Source: Spirochaetota bacterium
GTDB lineage: Bacteria; Spirochaetota; JAGLSM01
Length of the DNA stretch: 9,871 bases
Assembly (NCBI GenBank): GCA_023135745.1
Contig: JAGLSM010000039.1
Coordinates: 1-9,871, forward strand
Reading direction: 5' to 3'
Below are positions 1 through 7,114 of this stretch, in pieces (position 1 is the first letter of the stretch; each line of letters starts with the position of its first letter). Position numbers and translations under genes: made by a program. Under the pieces are notes generated by a model, which did no database searches, was not told the origin of the DNA, and worked only from the letters and a program-made list of their open reading frames with translations.

Positions 1-90
1 CTTCTTGAATTTGCCGAAATTTATAACAAACCTATATCATATTTTGTTATTGATTTAAATCTAAATAGAAATGAAACAGAAAAAGATTGA
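1..90 (+). CDS. C-terminal end of a probable XRE-family helix-turn-helix regulator (partial)
   Basis: The window opens inside an open frame that ends at TGA 88-90. The visible 29 residues begin LLEFAEIYNKPISYFV and end in a polar tail (LNRNETEKD). The pattern 'L-x-x-[FI]-A-x-x-[YL]-x-x-P-[IL]-S-Y-F' is typical of the last helix of Cro/CI-type HTH domains, where an aliphatic 'L..IA..l..p.syff' segment closes the domain. Proteins of this kind are DNA-binding repressors or activators. The recognition helix lies outside the window, so neither DNA binding nor the target can be judged. The next gene starts 152 bp later on the same strand, with a repeat in between, so co-transcription is unclear. 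The family call rests only on this short C-terminal match and is moderate. Confidence 0.5.
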   Translation, partial: LLEFAEIYNKPISYFVIDLNLNRNETEKD

Positions 91-104
91 TAGATATAGA
101 TATA

Positions 105-152
105 AAAAAGATCCGCGAAAATCTGTTTAAATCCGCCTCATCCGCGTTCCTA
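105..152 (+). repeat. Dispersed intergenic repeat, copy 0 ('gatccgyg...atccgcgttctat' type)
   Basis: The stretch starts AAAAAAGATCCGCG and ends TCATCCGCGTTCCTAT. It aligns closely to 7432-7480, which has the same start (AAAAAAGATCCGTG) and the same end (TCATCCGCGTTCTAT). It lies entirely between genes. The family, with internal ATCCG/ATCTG words, resembles degenerate intergenic repeats seen in many environmental bacterial genomes. Its function is unknown. Confidence 0.6.
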
Positions 153-181
153 TCCTATCACGAGAAATTTGTCATTTTTTT

Positions 182-210
182 TTGATAAAAAAAGATCACA
201 TGCTTACTTT
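182..210 (+). promoter_or_regulatory. Tentative sigma70-type promoter for the DUF3783-like gene
   Basis: TTGATA (182-187) and TACTTT (205-210) are separated by 17 bp. They match the -35 and -10 consensus at 5/6 and 3/6 positions, and a TG sits just before the -10. The stretch is very AT-rich, so chance matches are easy. This is a weak call. Confidence 0.2.
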
Positions 211-242
211 TCCTTTATTAATTTAATAACAGGAGAATTTAC

Positions 243-656
243 ATGTCAAAAGACAACCTTGCGATACTCGCCGGTTTCAGCAAAGAAGAATTAATTTTAC
301 TTGAAGACACATATAAAAATTTATCGGGTGCGCCCACCATCTACCTCCTGCTCGACAATCAAAAAGAAATGAAAATACAGGCATACCTCTTTAACAAAAA
401 TTCAAACGCATCATATCCTCTGAAAGACAATGCCTCTAAAATCTGTACGACAAAATATCCTGTTATATTTTTTTCATGCAAGGATAATTCTGTCATATAT
501 AAATTCATTGATACGTATAAAACAATCGACTCAAGAAGAGCAATATACGCCTCACGCACTGACAGCAATATTAAATGGACATTTGCCAATTTATTTACAG
601 AGGTGGAAAAAGACCATAATCATGTTCTAAAAAATGAAGAAAAAGCAAATCAATAA
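243..656 (+). CDS. Small DUF3783-like protein of unknown function
   Basis: The protein is 137 residues, soluble, with no signal peptide or membrane segment. The ATG at 243 is supported by an AGGAG ribosome site (231-235) 7 nt upstream. Residues 71-127 run from a hydrophobic strand (YPVIFFSC) through a helix to RAIYASRTDSNIKWTFANLF and an acidic end (EVEKDH). This follows the DUF3783 pattern I know: a predicted strand plus helix, then 'avlT..N..Wt..eLl.El..EH', with the Trp-Thr pair and the terminal acidic/His residues retained. DUF3783 proteins have no established biochemical role. The N-terminal 60 residues carry another strand-rich segment (PTIYLLLD, MKIQAYLF) that I do not recognise. The gene converges on the acyltransferase with only 3 bp between stop codons, so there is no room for a separate terminator. 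I am confident it is a gene and only moderately confident of the family. Confidence 0.6.
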   Translation: MSKDNLAILAGFSKEELILLEDTYKNLSGAPTIYLLLDNQKEMKIQAYLFNKNSNASYPLKDNASKICTTKYPVIFFSCKDNSVIYKFIDTYKTIDSRRAIYASRTDSNIKWTFANLFTEVEKDHNHVLKNEEKANQ

Positions 657-659
657 TCT

Positions 660-1772
660 TTAAAAATGATCAGTAATAGATGGCGTATAACGTAAAGAGC
701 TTTTAACCGGGTTGGCATACATTTCATAAAGCTTGCGGCCGGCTTCAGGAGAAAGATCCTTTGCCCTGCCAAGGATCTTTTCCGCCCGGGGCACATCAAT
801 ATTCTTCAGTATTGTTTCCCTGTCAGCGTCACTTACTTCTTCTGTTTCCAGCCAGGCAAGCCAGTTTGATCCCCATAATTTATAGGATTGCTGGATTTCA
901 GCATCAATTGCTTTTACTATTTCGCCTCTTCTTTCACCGTGTACACTTTTGCAAAAGGAAAAATGTACCCGTCCCTTGTTTTCACCAATCTCAAAAAGAA
1001 TGTTTTTTAAATCACGAAACTGTCCGCCTGCGTCAGTTTCCCCCGCTAATTCGCGCGCAAGCGTTAGATCACATGGAACGATTTCCCATGAGATAGCAAC
1101 AGGATTCAGGTTTATTGAACTAAGCCATTCTCCATAGCTCTTATCTTCCAGGGATTTAAACAGCATAGCGATAATTACCGAATCAGTAGCATCAATCCCG
1201 TCTTTGGCTCTTCCCGGACGCTGGGCAATCCATACAGACCGACCCTGTGTCAGTAGACTGTTAATATATCCTGATAAGCGTGTTGCCTCTGTTATTTTTT
1301 CATCAATATCTTCAACATCGCGCTTTATAATAAAACCCTTATTCAGACGGATCATGTAACCCAGCCATTTGGTTTCAAAAATATTATCACCGGCACCATT
1401 GTAGACCGTTTCCCTGCCCGCTCTAAAAAGAATCTCATTAATGTAGGCAGCATCCAGTGAGGTACTGCGGTGGTTAGAAACAAAAAGGGATCCCTTGTTT
1501 TCAGGCAGGTTTTCTATGCCGCTGTAGGTCAGACCATCTGTTGTTGTTCTCACATTGTATTCAATCACATCATGCATAATCAACTGGAAGTCATCAACCG
1601 TTTTTACCTGCTTAAACCGATTTATAACCGCATCAATATTATTTTCTCCCAGAATTTCAGGAAGGGTACTGAACTTGTTCAATAGATCTAAAAAGCCCGG
1701 GTTATTTATTAAGGCTTCGATATTCTTTTCGTAATCGCTGTTTGAATAAGCTGCTATGTCTTTGTAATCCAT
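660..1772 (-). CDS. PlsC/PlsB-type (lyso)phospholipid or glycerol-phosphate acyltransferase
   Basis: The protein is 370 residues. It probably transfers an acyl chain to glycerol-3-phosphate or a 1-acyl derivative in phospholipid synthesis at the inner membrane. The four acyltransferase blocks are visible in order: FVSNHRSTSLDAAYI (residues 97-111, catalytic His101 and Asp107), GFIIKRD (146-152), WIAQRPGRAKDG (181-192) and NPVAISWEIVPCD (223-235). The catalytic pair is spaced HX5D rather than the usual HX4D. I recall the same spacing (NHRDIVLD) in a Bacteroidetes-type acyltransferase subfamily, which also has the W-I-A-Q-R-x-G-R-x-K-D-G block, so this looks like a subfamily trait and not damage. 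No clear transmembrane helix is present, so the protein is probably peripheral. The start at 1772 has no good Shine-Dalgarno. Substrate specificity cannot be told from sequence. Confidence 0.85.
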   Translation of the reverse strand: MDYKDIAAYSNSDYEKNIEALINNPGFLDLLNKFSTLPEILGENNIDAVINRFKQVKTVDDFQLIMHDVIEYNVRTTTDGLTYSGIENLPENKGSLFVSNHRSTSLDAAYINEILFRAGRETVYNGAGDNIFETKWLGYMIRLNKGFIIKRDVEDIDEKITEATRLSGYINSLLTQGRSVWIAQRPGRAKDGIDATDSVIIAMLFKSLEDKSYGEWLSSINLNPVAISWEIVPCDLTLARELAGETDAGGQFRDLKNILFEIGENKGRVHFSFCKSVHGERRGEIVKAIDAEIQQSYKLWGSNWLAWLETEEVSDADRETILKNIDVPRAEKILGRAKDLSPEAGRKLYEMYANPVKSSLRYTPSITDHF

Positions 1773-1777
1773 GCTTT

Positions 1778-1806
1778 AAATTAACGAAATTGTCTTATAT
1801 TTTCAA
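1778..1806 (-). promoter_or_regulatory. Tentative promoter for the acyltransferase gene
   Basis: On the minus strand TTGAAA (1806-1801) and TAATTT (1783-1778) are 17 bp apart. They match the consensus at 5/6 and 3/6 positions. The -10 would sit only 5 bp before the ATG, implying a leaderless or nearly leaderless mRNA, which would fit the missing Shine-Dalgarno. The call is weak because the region is AT-rich. Confidence 0.2.
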
Positions 1807-2037
1807 GGCATCATGCTTGAAATTTCCTTAAAAAGCTCCTCTTTAGAAAACCAACGGAAAATAGGACGAGAAGTCCAAAATGAATTCGCCTCCGTAAACA
1901 CCAAAGTAGCCGATATAGTTTTTCATATCACCCTTTGTACTTTTACCCCGGCTTTCCCTGTAAATCTCAATCAGATCAGCCGTTACCGGCTTACAAAAAA
2001 AATCATATTTAATACTTGTGATTATAGCATTCCTGTC
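1803..2037 (-). pseudogene. Frame-broken coding remnant of unknown family on the minus strand
   Basis: Read on the minus strand, 2037-1842 is open for over 60 codons. It gives protein-like sequence including KPVTADLIEIYRESRGKST and KNYIGYFGVYGGEFILDF before a TAA. In the +1 frame across the same end, RPIFRWFSKEELFKEISSMM followed by Pro and TGA (1805-1803) continues in equally protein-like style. One frame change around 1850-1880 would join them into a polypeptide of about 75 residues. A possible start (ATG 2030-2028, preceded by AGGA 2039-2036) is in yet another frame, so a second break would be needed at the beginning. I do not recognise the family. The locus could be a decayed gene or the tail of one whose 5' part is lost. 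The opposite-strand open frame over the same bases (1813-2055) has poor composition and no ribosome site. Confidence 0.4.
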
Positions 2038-2056
2038 CTATATTGTTTGATATAAT
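2016..2056 (+). promoter_or_regulatory. Candidate promoter region for the PilZ gene
   Basis: TTGTGA (2016-2021) and TATATT (2039-2044) are separated by 17 bp. A perfect TATAAT also lies at 2051-2056, but no good -35 is placed 16-18 bp before it. Either could drive the PilZ gene, with a leader of about 40-55 nt. Confidence 0.3.
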
Positions 2057-2100
2057 TTTAGATTTTGACAATGGTTAATATCGGGAGATAGAAAAACAAG

Positions 2101-2559
2101 ATGAAAAAAGAAAAGAGAGATAACATAAGATTTGACACCGAAGTAAGAATTTATTTCAATGTCGATTACGAACTGGAAACCAAAGTAGAGTTTCAGGTAA
2201 TAGATAAAAAAAATAAAAAGGCTCTATCCGAAAAACACATAGCCTACAGCAGGAATATTAGCGCAGAGGGACTTTGCTTCACTTCTGAAGTGAAACTGCA
2301 TGAAACAGATAATTTAAACCTGGAAGTATATCTTCCGGATTCGGAAACCCCTATTCCTATGATTGGCGAGGTGAAATGGTGCAAAAAGTCCGGAACAACT
2401 CAATGTGAAACAGGAGTCATTATTAAAATGGTTAACAATAAATCGGTAAAGGATTCCATAATATTTGACCAAGTGTATAAAATAAAATGGAGTGAAGTCC
2501 TGAACGCGATATTCGGAAATTTTGAAAAATTTGTCCAGGACAAAAAAAAATCCGATTAA
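2101..2559 (+). CDS. PilZ domain protein, predicted c-di-GMP receptor
   Basis: The protein is 152 residues, cytoplasmic, with no membrane segment. It carries both signature motifs of the PilZ fold: RxxxR at the N-terminus (R6-D-N-I-R10) and N-x-S-x-x-G (N52-I-S-A-E-G57, followed by LCF). In this family these residues clamp the c-di-GMP dimer, so ligand binding is expected to be intact. The PilZ beta-barrel covers about residues 5-115 and includes PMIGEVKWCK (106-115), a typical late strand. The rest is a short helical tail with a lysine-rich end. There is no fused output domain, so it probably acts by contacting a partner. ATG 2101 follows a GGGAG (2083-2087) with a rather long 13-nt gap. A small secreted protein follows 25 bp downstream and may be co-transcribed, which hints at a cell-envelope role, but that is inference. 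Confidence 0.85.
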   Translation: MKKEKRDNIRFDTEVRIYFNVDYELETKVEFQVIDKKNKKALSEKHIAYSRNISAEGLCFTSEVKLHETDNLNLEVYLPDSETPIPMIGEVKWCKKSGTTQCETGVIIKMVNNKSVKDSIIFDQVYKIKWSEVLNAIFGNFEKFVQDKKKSD

Positions 2560-2584
2560 TGTCTATGCAAATAAAAAAATTAGA

Positions 2585-3184
2585 ATGATTATACGAAAAC
2601 CCAATACATATACTTTGAAAAAACTAAGTGTACTCTTGATTGTACTTCTGATACTTTTTTTAAGATTATCAGTTACTTCCGGAAAAACCATCGACACACC
2701 TTCAAATCCGGATGATAGTTACTTCATGCTGAGTTTAGGTTTTCCCGTTGGATTTATGGACAATAAACAGATAGACAATAAATTTGCCCTTAAAATTGGA
2801 TCTGTCAGATTTTTATTCAGACCGCCGGGAAGCAGAAAAATACTATGGGGTCCCGGCCTCTCCTTCACATCTTTTTTTCATAAAGAACACTCCGGCCTGC
2901 TGCTTAATATTTTAAGTCTGAACGCGGCTATTCAATATTATCCTGATAAAATCGGACAAGGTGTTTATTTAACAGGAAATTTTGGGCTGACTCAGGCATA
3001 TATCAGCAACGGCTTTGATCTGGCCGCGTCGAGTCCTGTTTCATTTGGAATATCCGCAGGAGCCGGGTTTAGAATACCGTTTACAAATAAAAAAAATAGC
3101 ATGGTTTTTGAAATCCTGTACAACTATACAGCTGTAAAAAATCATATCCACATAATATCTCTCAATATCGGTTTAATGCTGTAG
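2585..3184 (+). CDS. Small secreted protein, probable outer-membrane beta-barrel
   Basis: From ATG 2585 the protein is 199 residues. A basic N-terminus (MIIRKPNTYTLKKL) is followed by a long hydrophobic core (SVLLIVLLILFLRLSV) and then polar sequence (TSGKTID), a good Sec signal peptide. The mature part alternates short strands with turns: YFMLSLGFPVGF, KIGSVRFLFRP, GPGLSFTSFF, GVYLTGNFGL, VSFGISAGAGFRIPF and MVFEILYNYTA. It ends in an aliphatic strand (HIISLNIGLML). This glycine- and aromatic-rich pattern is what small 8-strand barrels look like, so an outer-membrane place is likely, and no enzyme motif is seen. A longer reading starting at TTG 2522 overlaps the PilZ gene and would put about 40 residues before the hydrophobic core, so 2585 is preferred, although neither start has a clear Shine-Dalgarno. 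The sequence is probably fast-evolving and the function is unknown. Confidence 0.65.
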   Translation: MIIRKPNTYTLKKLSVLLIVLLILFLRLSVTSGKTIDTPSNPDDSYFMLSLGFPVGFMDNKQIDNKFALKIGSVRFLFRPPGSRKILWGPGLSFTSFFHKEHSGLLLNILSLNAAIQYYPDKIGQGVYLTGNFGLTQAYISNGFDLAASSPVSFGISAGAGFRIPFTNKKNSMVFEILYNYTAVKNHIHIISLNIGLML

Positions 3185-3352
3185 ATGTTTCAACATAATA
3201 GTAAAGTTTTCTCTGACACGGATTTGAATGCTTATTTGGGATGTAAATTTATCAAGTTTTTTCATGGTTTATGAGTTTGCTTCAAGTTATACCAACAAGG
3301 TTTGATTTTGTCACTTAGACGCTACGCTATCTTACGACAATATCATTACTTG

Positions 3353-3409
3353 GCCGGATTTTTGACATCCATGTCTAATCCGGCATGCAGCACATCGTGT
3401 GCTTGGCAT
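3353..3409. repeat. Two abutting hairpins (structured repeat or RNA element)
   Basis: Hairpin 1 pairs GCCGGATT (3353-3360) with AATCCGGC (3377-3384). Inside it GACA and TGTC pair around TCCA (3364-3375). Hairpin 2 starts at the next base: ATGC (3385-3388) pairs with GCAT (3406-3409), and AGCACA pairs with TGTGCT around a TCG loop (3389-3403), with a 2-nt bulge. Both arms are perfect apart from the bulge. The layout recalls paired REP-type elements. There is no T-tract, so a terminator is unlikely. Confidence 0.6.
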
Positions 3410-3486
3410 ACACTTATCCCGACATTTTCAATATGGGAAGGTATATAAATATTCGTACTTTTATCAGCCCTCTGCGAACTCATCTT

Positions 3487-3535
3487 TCTCTGCGGTTTAA
3501 TATAAAAAATAAAAGATTTTCTCTAACCGCGGAGA
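3487..3535. repeat. Inverted repeat with AT-rich loop (CTCTGCGGTT / AACCGCGGAG)
   Basis: TCTCTGCGGTT (3487-3497) pairs with AACCGCGGAGA (3525-3535) as an 11-bp stem containing one G-T pair. The loop is 27 nt and nearly all A/T. The CTCTGCGGTT word, with another CTCTGCG at 3470, resembles the 'ctctgcg...accgcagag' intergenic repeats found in many genomes. Confidence 0.5.
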
Positions 3536-3687
3536 TAGAAATCTAATCCTGTTGCTTCAGCTTCCGCTCAGCACAAGAAATTCAGCAAAGTTCCTGACAA
3601 GACCAAACCGGAAAAAAGCCCAACATACCCACACCAAAACGAAACACACAAATCATAGATGTCAAAAAAATTAGAATTATTTGCCTA

Positions 3688-4434
3688 TTACACTTTTTCA
3701 CTAATATCTGTATCAGTGTTTAGTTTTCTAATAATTTTTTTATTAAAAAGAGAAAACAAAAAGTAAAAAGCCAGAAAAATAAAGCCGGCGGATGTCAGAT
3801 CATATAAATATCCATGAAAGTATATAATCCGGCTCTGTGCTAAAAGTCCTATAACCATTATAAAATAAATTAATGTGATTGTAATCCCTGATATTATTCT
3901 TTTTTTCTCAAAATCACTATATTTCCGTCCGTAATAAACAAGGCAAGAAATATACTCATATGTTAACAATACAAAACACAGCAAATATAAAACCAATCCT
4001 GCTGTATTTAAATCCAGAACAATTAATCCGTTTTCAAAAACCAGGGCGCTGTTTTTTAAAATCAAATCCGAGAAAAATGTAAAATATGAAATAACAATTG
4101 TAAGAATAATATGTATCCAACCGTAATATAAGCGGATTCCCCCTGTTCTCAACCTTGTTCCTGTAACCGGAAGAATCAAGAACGAACTAAATAATCCTGC
4201 TGTCTTTAGTTTATGCCAGATAAACGGATTCATTCCTATAACGGATGATAATCTATTGAAAATAAGACCAAGAAGAAAAATACAAACGACTATAAGAAAT
4301 GAGAAATAAGGCCAATCGGACTTGAAAATAAACCCGGCTCGTTTATCTTTTTTTAAAAAAAAATGAAAAAATAAAAAACCGCCGACTATAAAATTTAATG
4401 CTGTTATTTCTAAGAGAGCAATAATTATATTCAC
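3688..4434 (-). CDS. Orphan seven-transmembrane protein, resembles the 7TM sensor region of histidine kinases
   Basis: The protein is 248 residues and almost all membrane-embedded. Hydrophobic segments lie at about 4-26, 43-60, 78-92, 102-122, 144-167, 178-199 and 211-231. Short basic loops (KKDKR, YYGRKYSDFEKKR, NKKIIRK) suggest a cytosolic C-terminus. Seven helices with a basic 'YGRKYSDFEKKRI' loop before helix 6 resemble the N-terminal 7TM region that some histidine kinases and diguanylate cyclases use as a sensor. Here the protein stops after helix 7 with a short polar tail and has no kinase, GGDEF or other output domain. It could equally be an unrelated membrane protein. The start is GTG at 4434, directly abutting the alaS stop (TAG 4437-4435), so translation is probably coupled to alaS. 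The possible ribosome site, AAGGA near 4447-4451 inside the end of alaS, is about 12 nt away. No catalytic motif is seen. Confidence 0.6.
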   Translation of the reverse strand: MNIIIALLEITALNFIVGGFLFFHFFLKKDKRAGFIFKSDWPYFSFLIVVCIFLLGLIFNRLSSVIGMNPFIWHKLKTAGLFSSFLILPVTGTRLRTGGIRLYYGWIHIILTIVISYFTFFSDLILKNSALVFENGLIVLDLNTAGLVLYLLCFVLLTYEYISCLVYYGRKYSDFEKKRIISGITITLIYFIMVIGLLAQSRIIYFHGYLYDLTSAGFIFLAFYFLFSLFNKKIIRKLNTDTDISEKV

Positions 4435-7074
4435 CTAAGAAATGGCATCCTTGATGATAGTTTTACCCTTGTCAAGAGCCTCATCTATTTTGTCAGGGTC
4501 TTTTCCGCCGGCCTGCGCGAGATCCGGACGCCCGCCGCCACCTCCACCTGCTATCCCTGCGATCTTATTGATAAGAGTCTTGGCATCGAATCCTGCGTCA
4601 ACAGCTTTTTTTGACGCGCCTAATACAAATAGACACTTACCCTTGCTTTCTCCGCCCAGAAGAACAACACAGTCACCTAATTTGTTTTTAAAATTATCAA
4701 TGGCCATCTTGAGAACCCCGGCATCAGGATTATCCACCCGTGATATAATCAGATTATAACCGTTTATTTTTTCTGCTGATTTTTCAAGATCCGAGATACT
4801 CGACAGGTTTTGGCTGCTTTGTTCTTTTGACTTTGCCTTTTCAAGCTTGCGCAATTTATCGTTTAGAGATGCAACACGTTCCTCAAGTTTATCAATGGGA
4901 ATATTGAGATTATCACCAAGTTTTATAGTGGTGTTGTGTATTTTTTGAAAAAAAGCAATGGCCGATGAGCCGGTTAACGCTTCAATCCTTCGAACACCCG
5001 ATGCAATAGAAGACTCAGAGATTATTTTAAAAAGCCCTATATCCCCCGTGCTTTCCACATGTGTGCCGCCGCATAATTCTGTAGAATATTCTCCTATTTT
5101 AACAACCCGGACATTGTCCTCATATTTTTCTCCAAACAGTGCCTTCGCACCGGCCTTAACAGCATCATCCTTGTTTTTATAACTTATGTCGAGATTGATA
5201 TTGTTAAGGATTTTCTGATTGACGATTTGCTCCACATTATCAAGAATATCCCGTGAAATTGCTCCAAAATGCGTGAAATCAAAGCGCAGTCTATCCCCAT
5301 CCACCAGTGACCCGGCCTGAGCCACATGATCGCCGACTACATCAGATAAAGCCTGATGAAGAAGATGCGTTGCCGTATGATTACGGGCAATCGATCTCTT
5401 ATGGGAAAAATCAACACTCAAGGTTACTTGAGCATCTTTTTCTAAGGAACCTTCGGCAACCTTCAACTCATGTATAATCTGTTTATCTTTTTTAAAGACA
5501 TCCGTTACTTCAGCCCTTCCGTTTTCCCAAGTTAAAAAACCGGTATCAGCTGTCTGTCCGCCTGATTCAGCGTAAAAAGGGGTTTGATTAAAAATAGTAT
5601 AAGCAGTCTTACCCGCATCTACAGTTGATAGAAGTCCTGACTTATCAAAAAGACTTACAATATTTGCCTTACATTCATGATTCTCTTCCCCAATGTATTT
5701 TGATTCTTCTGAGTCCTTTTTAAGAAAAGAAAAATCATCGGCCTGTGCGCCCTTCCAGCTCTTTTTACCTCTATTTTTCTGATCATGCATGAGTTTATCA
5801 AATCCTTCATGATCAAATTCAATTTCTTCTTCCTTTGCAACCTCTTCACATATTTCAACAGGAAAACCAAGTGAATCATAGAGACGGAAGATAACCTCCC
5901 CTGGAAGTTTGTTTTTACCTTCTTTTCTGATGTTTTTAATAATAGAGGATAATTCAGACATCCCGCTTTCAAGGGTTGAGAAAAAACGGTCTTCTTCATG
6001 ATTAATAACTTCAGTAATACGTTTTGTGTTTTTTTCAAGATCTCCGAAAGTCTCACCCATAACATCTATCAGAACAGGTAAGAGCTGTATTAAAAACGGT
6101 TTTTCAAAACCAAGTGTCTGTCCGAACCGCAAGGCTCTCCGCAGGATTCGCCTGAGTACATAACCCCGGCCTTCATTGGAAGGCATTATCCCGTCTGATA
6201 CAGCAAAAAACAAGGACCTTATATGATCGGAAATAACCTGCATCGCTACCTTGTATTCAGAATCAAATTTTTTGCCGCTCAATTCTTCCAGTTTTGATGT
6301 TATTGGAGTAAATAAATCGGTGTCGTAATTGGATGTCTTACCCTGGATTACCGATACAATTCGTTCAAAGCCCATACCTGTATCGATATGCTTTTTCGGA
6401 AGATCCTCAAGAGTGCGGTCGAGCTTTCTATTATATTGAATAAAAACAAGATTCCAGAGTTCAATATATCTTGGGCATCCGCTGTTAACCCAGCAGTCCT
6501 TCCCCTTGTGATCGTAATCCTTACAGAGGTCTTCCCCCATATCAATATGTATCTCCGAACATGGGCCGCATGGGCCTGTCTCACCCATTTCCCAGAAATT
6601 ATCCTTGTCCCCGAATTTCAGGATATGCATTTGATCTATGTCTGTTTTTTCCTTCCATAGATCAAATGCTTCATCGTCATCTTTATAAACTGTCGCGTAT
6701 AGTTTATCCTTCGGCAGTTTCCACACATCGGTCAAAAGTTCCCACGCCCATACAATCGCCTCTTCTTTGTAATAATCACCAAATGACCAGTTCCCCAACA
6801 TTTCAAAAAAAGTGTGATGGTAGGTATCTTTGCCCACATCGTCAAAATCATTATGCTTTCCTGATACCCTCATACATTTTTGAGTATCAGCTGCACGTTT
6901 GTAGTCTCTCTTTCCGGTTCCTAAAAACATATCCTTGAACTGATTCATCCCCGCGTTTGTAAAGAGCAGGGTCTTGTCTCCTGCAGGCAGAAGCGGAGCC
7001 GACGAAACTATCTTATGTTTTTTGCTTTTAAAAAATTCAAAAAAGTCATTACGTATTTCTTTATTGCTTTTCAT
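4435..7074 (-). CDS. alaS: Alanine--tRNA ligase
   Basis: The protein is 879 residues, full length for bacterial AlaRS (usually about 870-880). It charges tRNA-Ala with alanine in the cytosol and hydrolyses mischarged Ser- and Gly-tRNA-Ala. The class II catalytic domain (about 1-245) shows LLFTNAGMNQFKD (36-48), RVSGKHND (69-76), FFEMLGNWSFGDYYK (89-103) and GETGPCGPCSEIHID (164-178). The tRNA-recognition region contains EGRGYVLRRILRRALRF (301-317). The editing domain has both zinc-binding pairs, HTATH (566-570) and CGGTH (668-672). A short coiled coil (about 727-750) joins it to the C-Ala domain with its glycine-rich loop GGGGGGRPDLAQAGG (843-857). All key residues are present, so the enzyme should be active. 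ATG 7074 has an AAGGA (7087-7083) 8 nt upstream. recX lies upstream on the same strand, and the 7-TM gene abuts the stop. Confidence 0.98.
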   Translation of the reverse strand: MKSNKEIRNDFFEFFKSKKHKIVSSAPLLPAGDKTLLFTNAGMNQFKDMFLGTGKRDYKRAADTQKCMRVSGKHNDFDDVGKDTYHHTFFEMLGNWSFGDYYKEEAIVWAWELLTDVWKLPKDKLYATVYKDDDEAFDLWKEKTDIDQMHILKFGDKDNFWEMGETGPCGPCSEIHIDMGEDLCKDYDHKGKDCWVNSGCPRYIELWNLVFIQYNRKLDRTLEDLPKKHIDTGMGFERIVSVIQGKTSNYDTDLFTPITSKLEELSGKKFDSEYKVAMQVISDHIRSLFFAVSDGIMPSNEGRGYVLRRILRRALRFGQTLGFEKPFLIQLLPVLIDVMGETFGDLEKNTKRITEVINHEEDRFFSTLESGMSELSSIIKNIRKEGKNKLPGEVIFRLYDSLGFPVEICEEVAKEEEIEFDHEGFDKLMHDQKNRGKKSWKGAQADDFSFLKKDSEESKYIGEENHECKANIVSLFDKSGLLSTVDAGKTAYTIFNQTPFYAESGGQTADTGFLTWENGRAEVTDVFKKDKQIIHELKVAEGSLEKDAQVTLSVDFSHKRSIARNHTATHLLHQALSDVVGDHVAQAGSLVDGDRLRFDFTHFGAISRDILDNVEQIVNQKILNNINLDISYKNKDDAVKAGAKALFGEKYEDNVRVVKIGEYSTELCGGTHVESTGDIGLFKIISESSIASGVRRIEALTGSSAIAFFQKIHNTTIKLGDNLNIPIDKLEERVASLNDKLRKLEKAKSKEQSSQNLSSISDLEKSAEKINGYNLIISRVDNPDAGVLKMAIDNFKNKLGDCVVLLGGESKGKCLFVLGASKKAVDAGFDAKTLINKIAGIAGGGGGGRPDLAQAGGKDPDKIDEALDKGKTIIKDAIS

Positions 7075-7114
7075 CTATATGTCCTTTTATTTAAAACTAT
7101 CACTTATTTAAGTA

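Larger units (their letters stand above)
3185..3687. other. 500-bp spacer with structured repeats and no gene
   Basis: No open frame here has protein-like composition. The spacer lies between the 3' ends of the plus-strand barrel gene and the minus-strand 7-TM gene. It contains a fragment resembling the dispersed repeat (3211-3230, CTGACACGGATTTGAA), two abutting hairpins (3353-3409), two CTCTGCG words 18 bp apart (3470 and 3488) and an 11-bp inverted repeat (3487-3535). None ends in a T-run, so I see no classical terminator for either flanking unit. The A/C-rich stretch 3590-3660 shows nothing recognisable. Confidence 0.6.

Noticed and set aside
1813..2055. Open frame of 80 codons on the plus strand upstream of PilZ
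   Set aside because: It has no ribosome site and unlikely composition. The minus strand of the same bases gives much more protein-like sequence in two frames.
2522..2584. TTG start for the barrel protein, overlapping the PilZ gene
   Set aside because: It would add 21 polar residues before an already complete signal peptide. ATG 2585 gives a normal n-region.
3185..3687. tRNA or rho-independent terminator in the spacer
   Set aside because: No cloverleaf arms or CCA-like end are visible, and neither hairpin is followed by a T-run on either strand.
4502..4560. Glycine run in AlaRS as a possible repeat expansion
   Set aside because: A glycine-rich loop followed by RPDLAQAGG is the normal C-Ala domain signature of the family.
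4442..6938. Several antisense open frames inside alaS
   Set aside because: They are shadows of a strongly conserved gene and have no ribosome sites or protein-like motifs.
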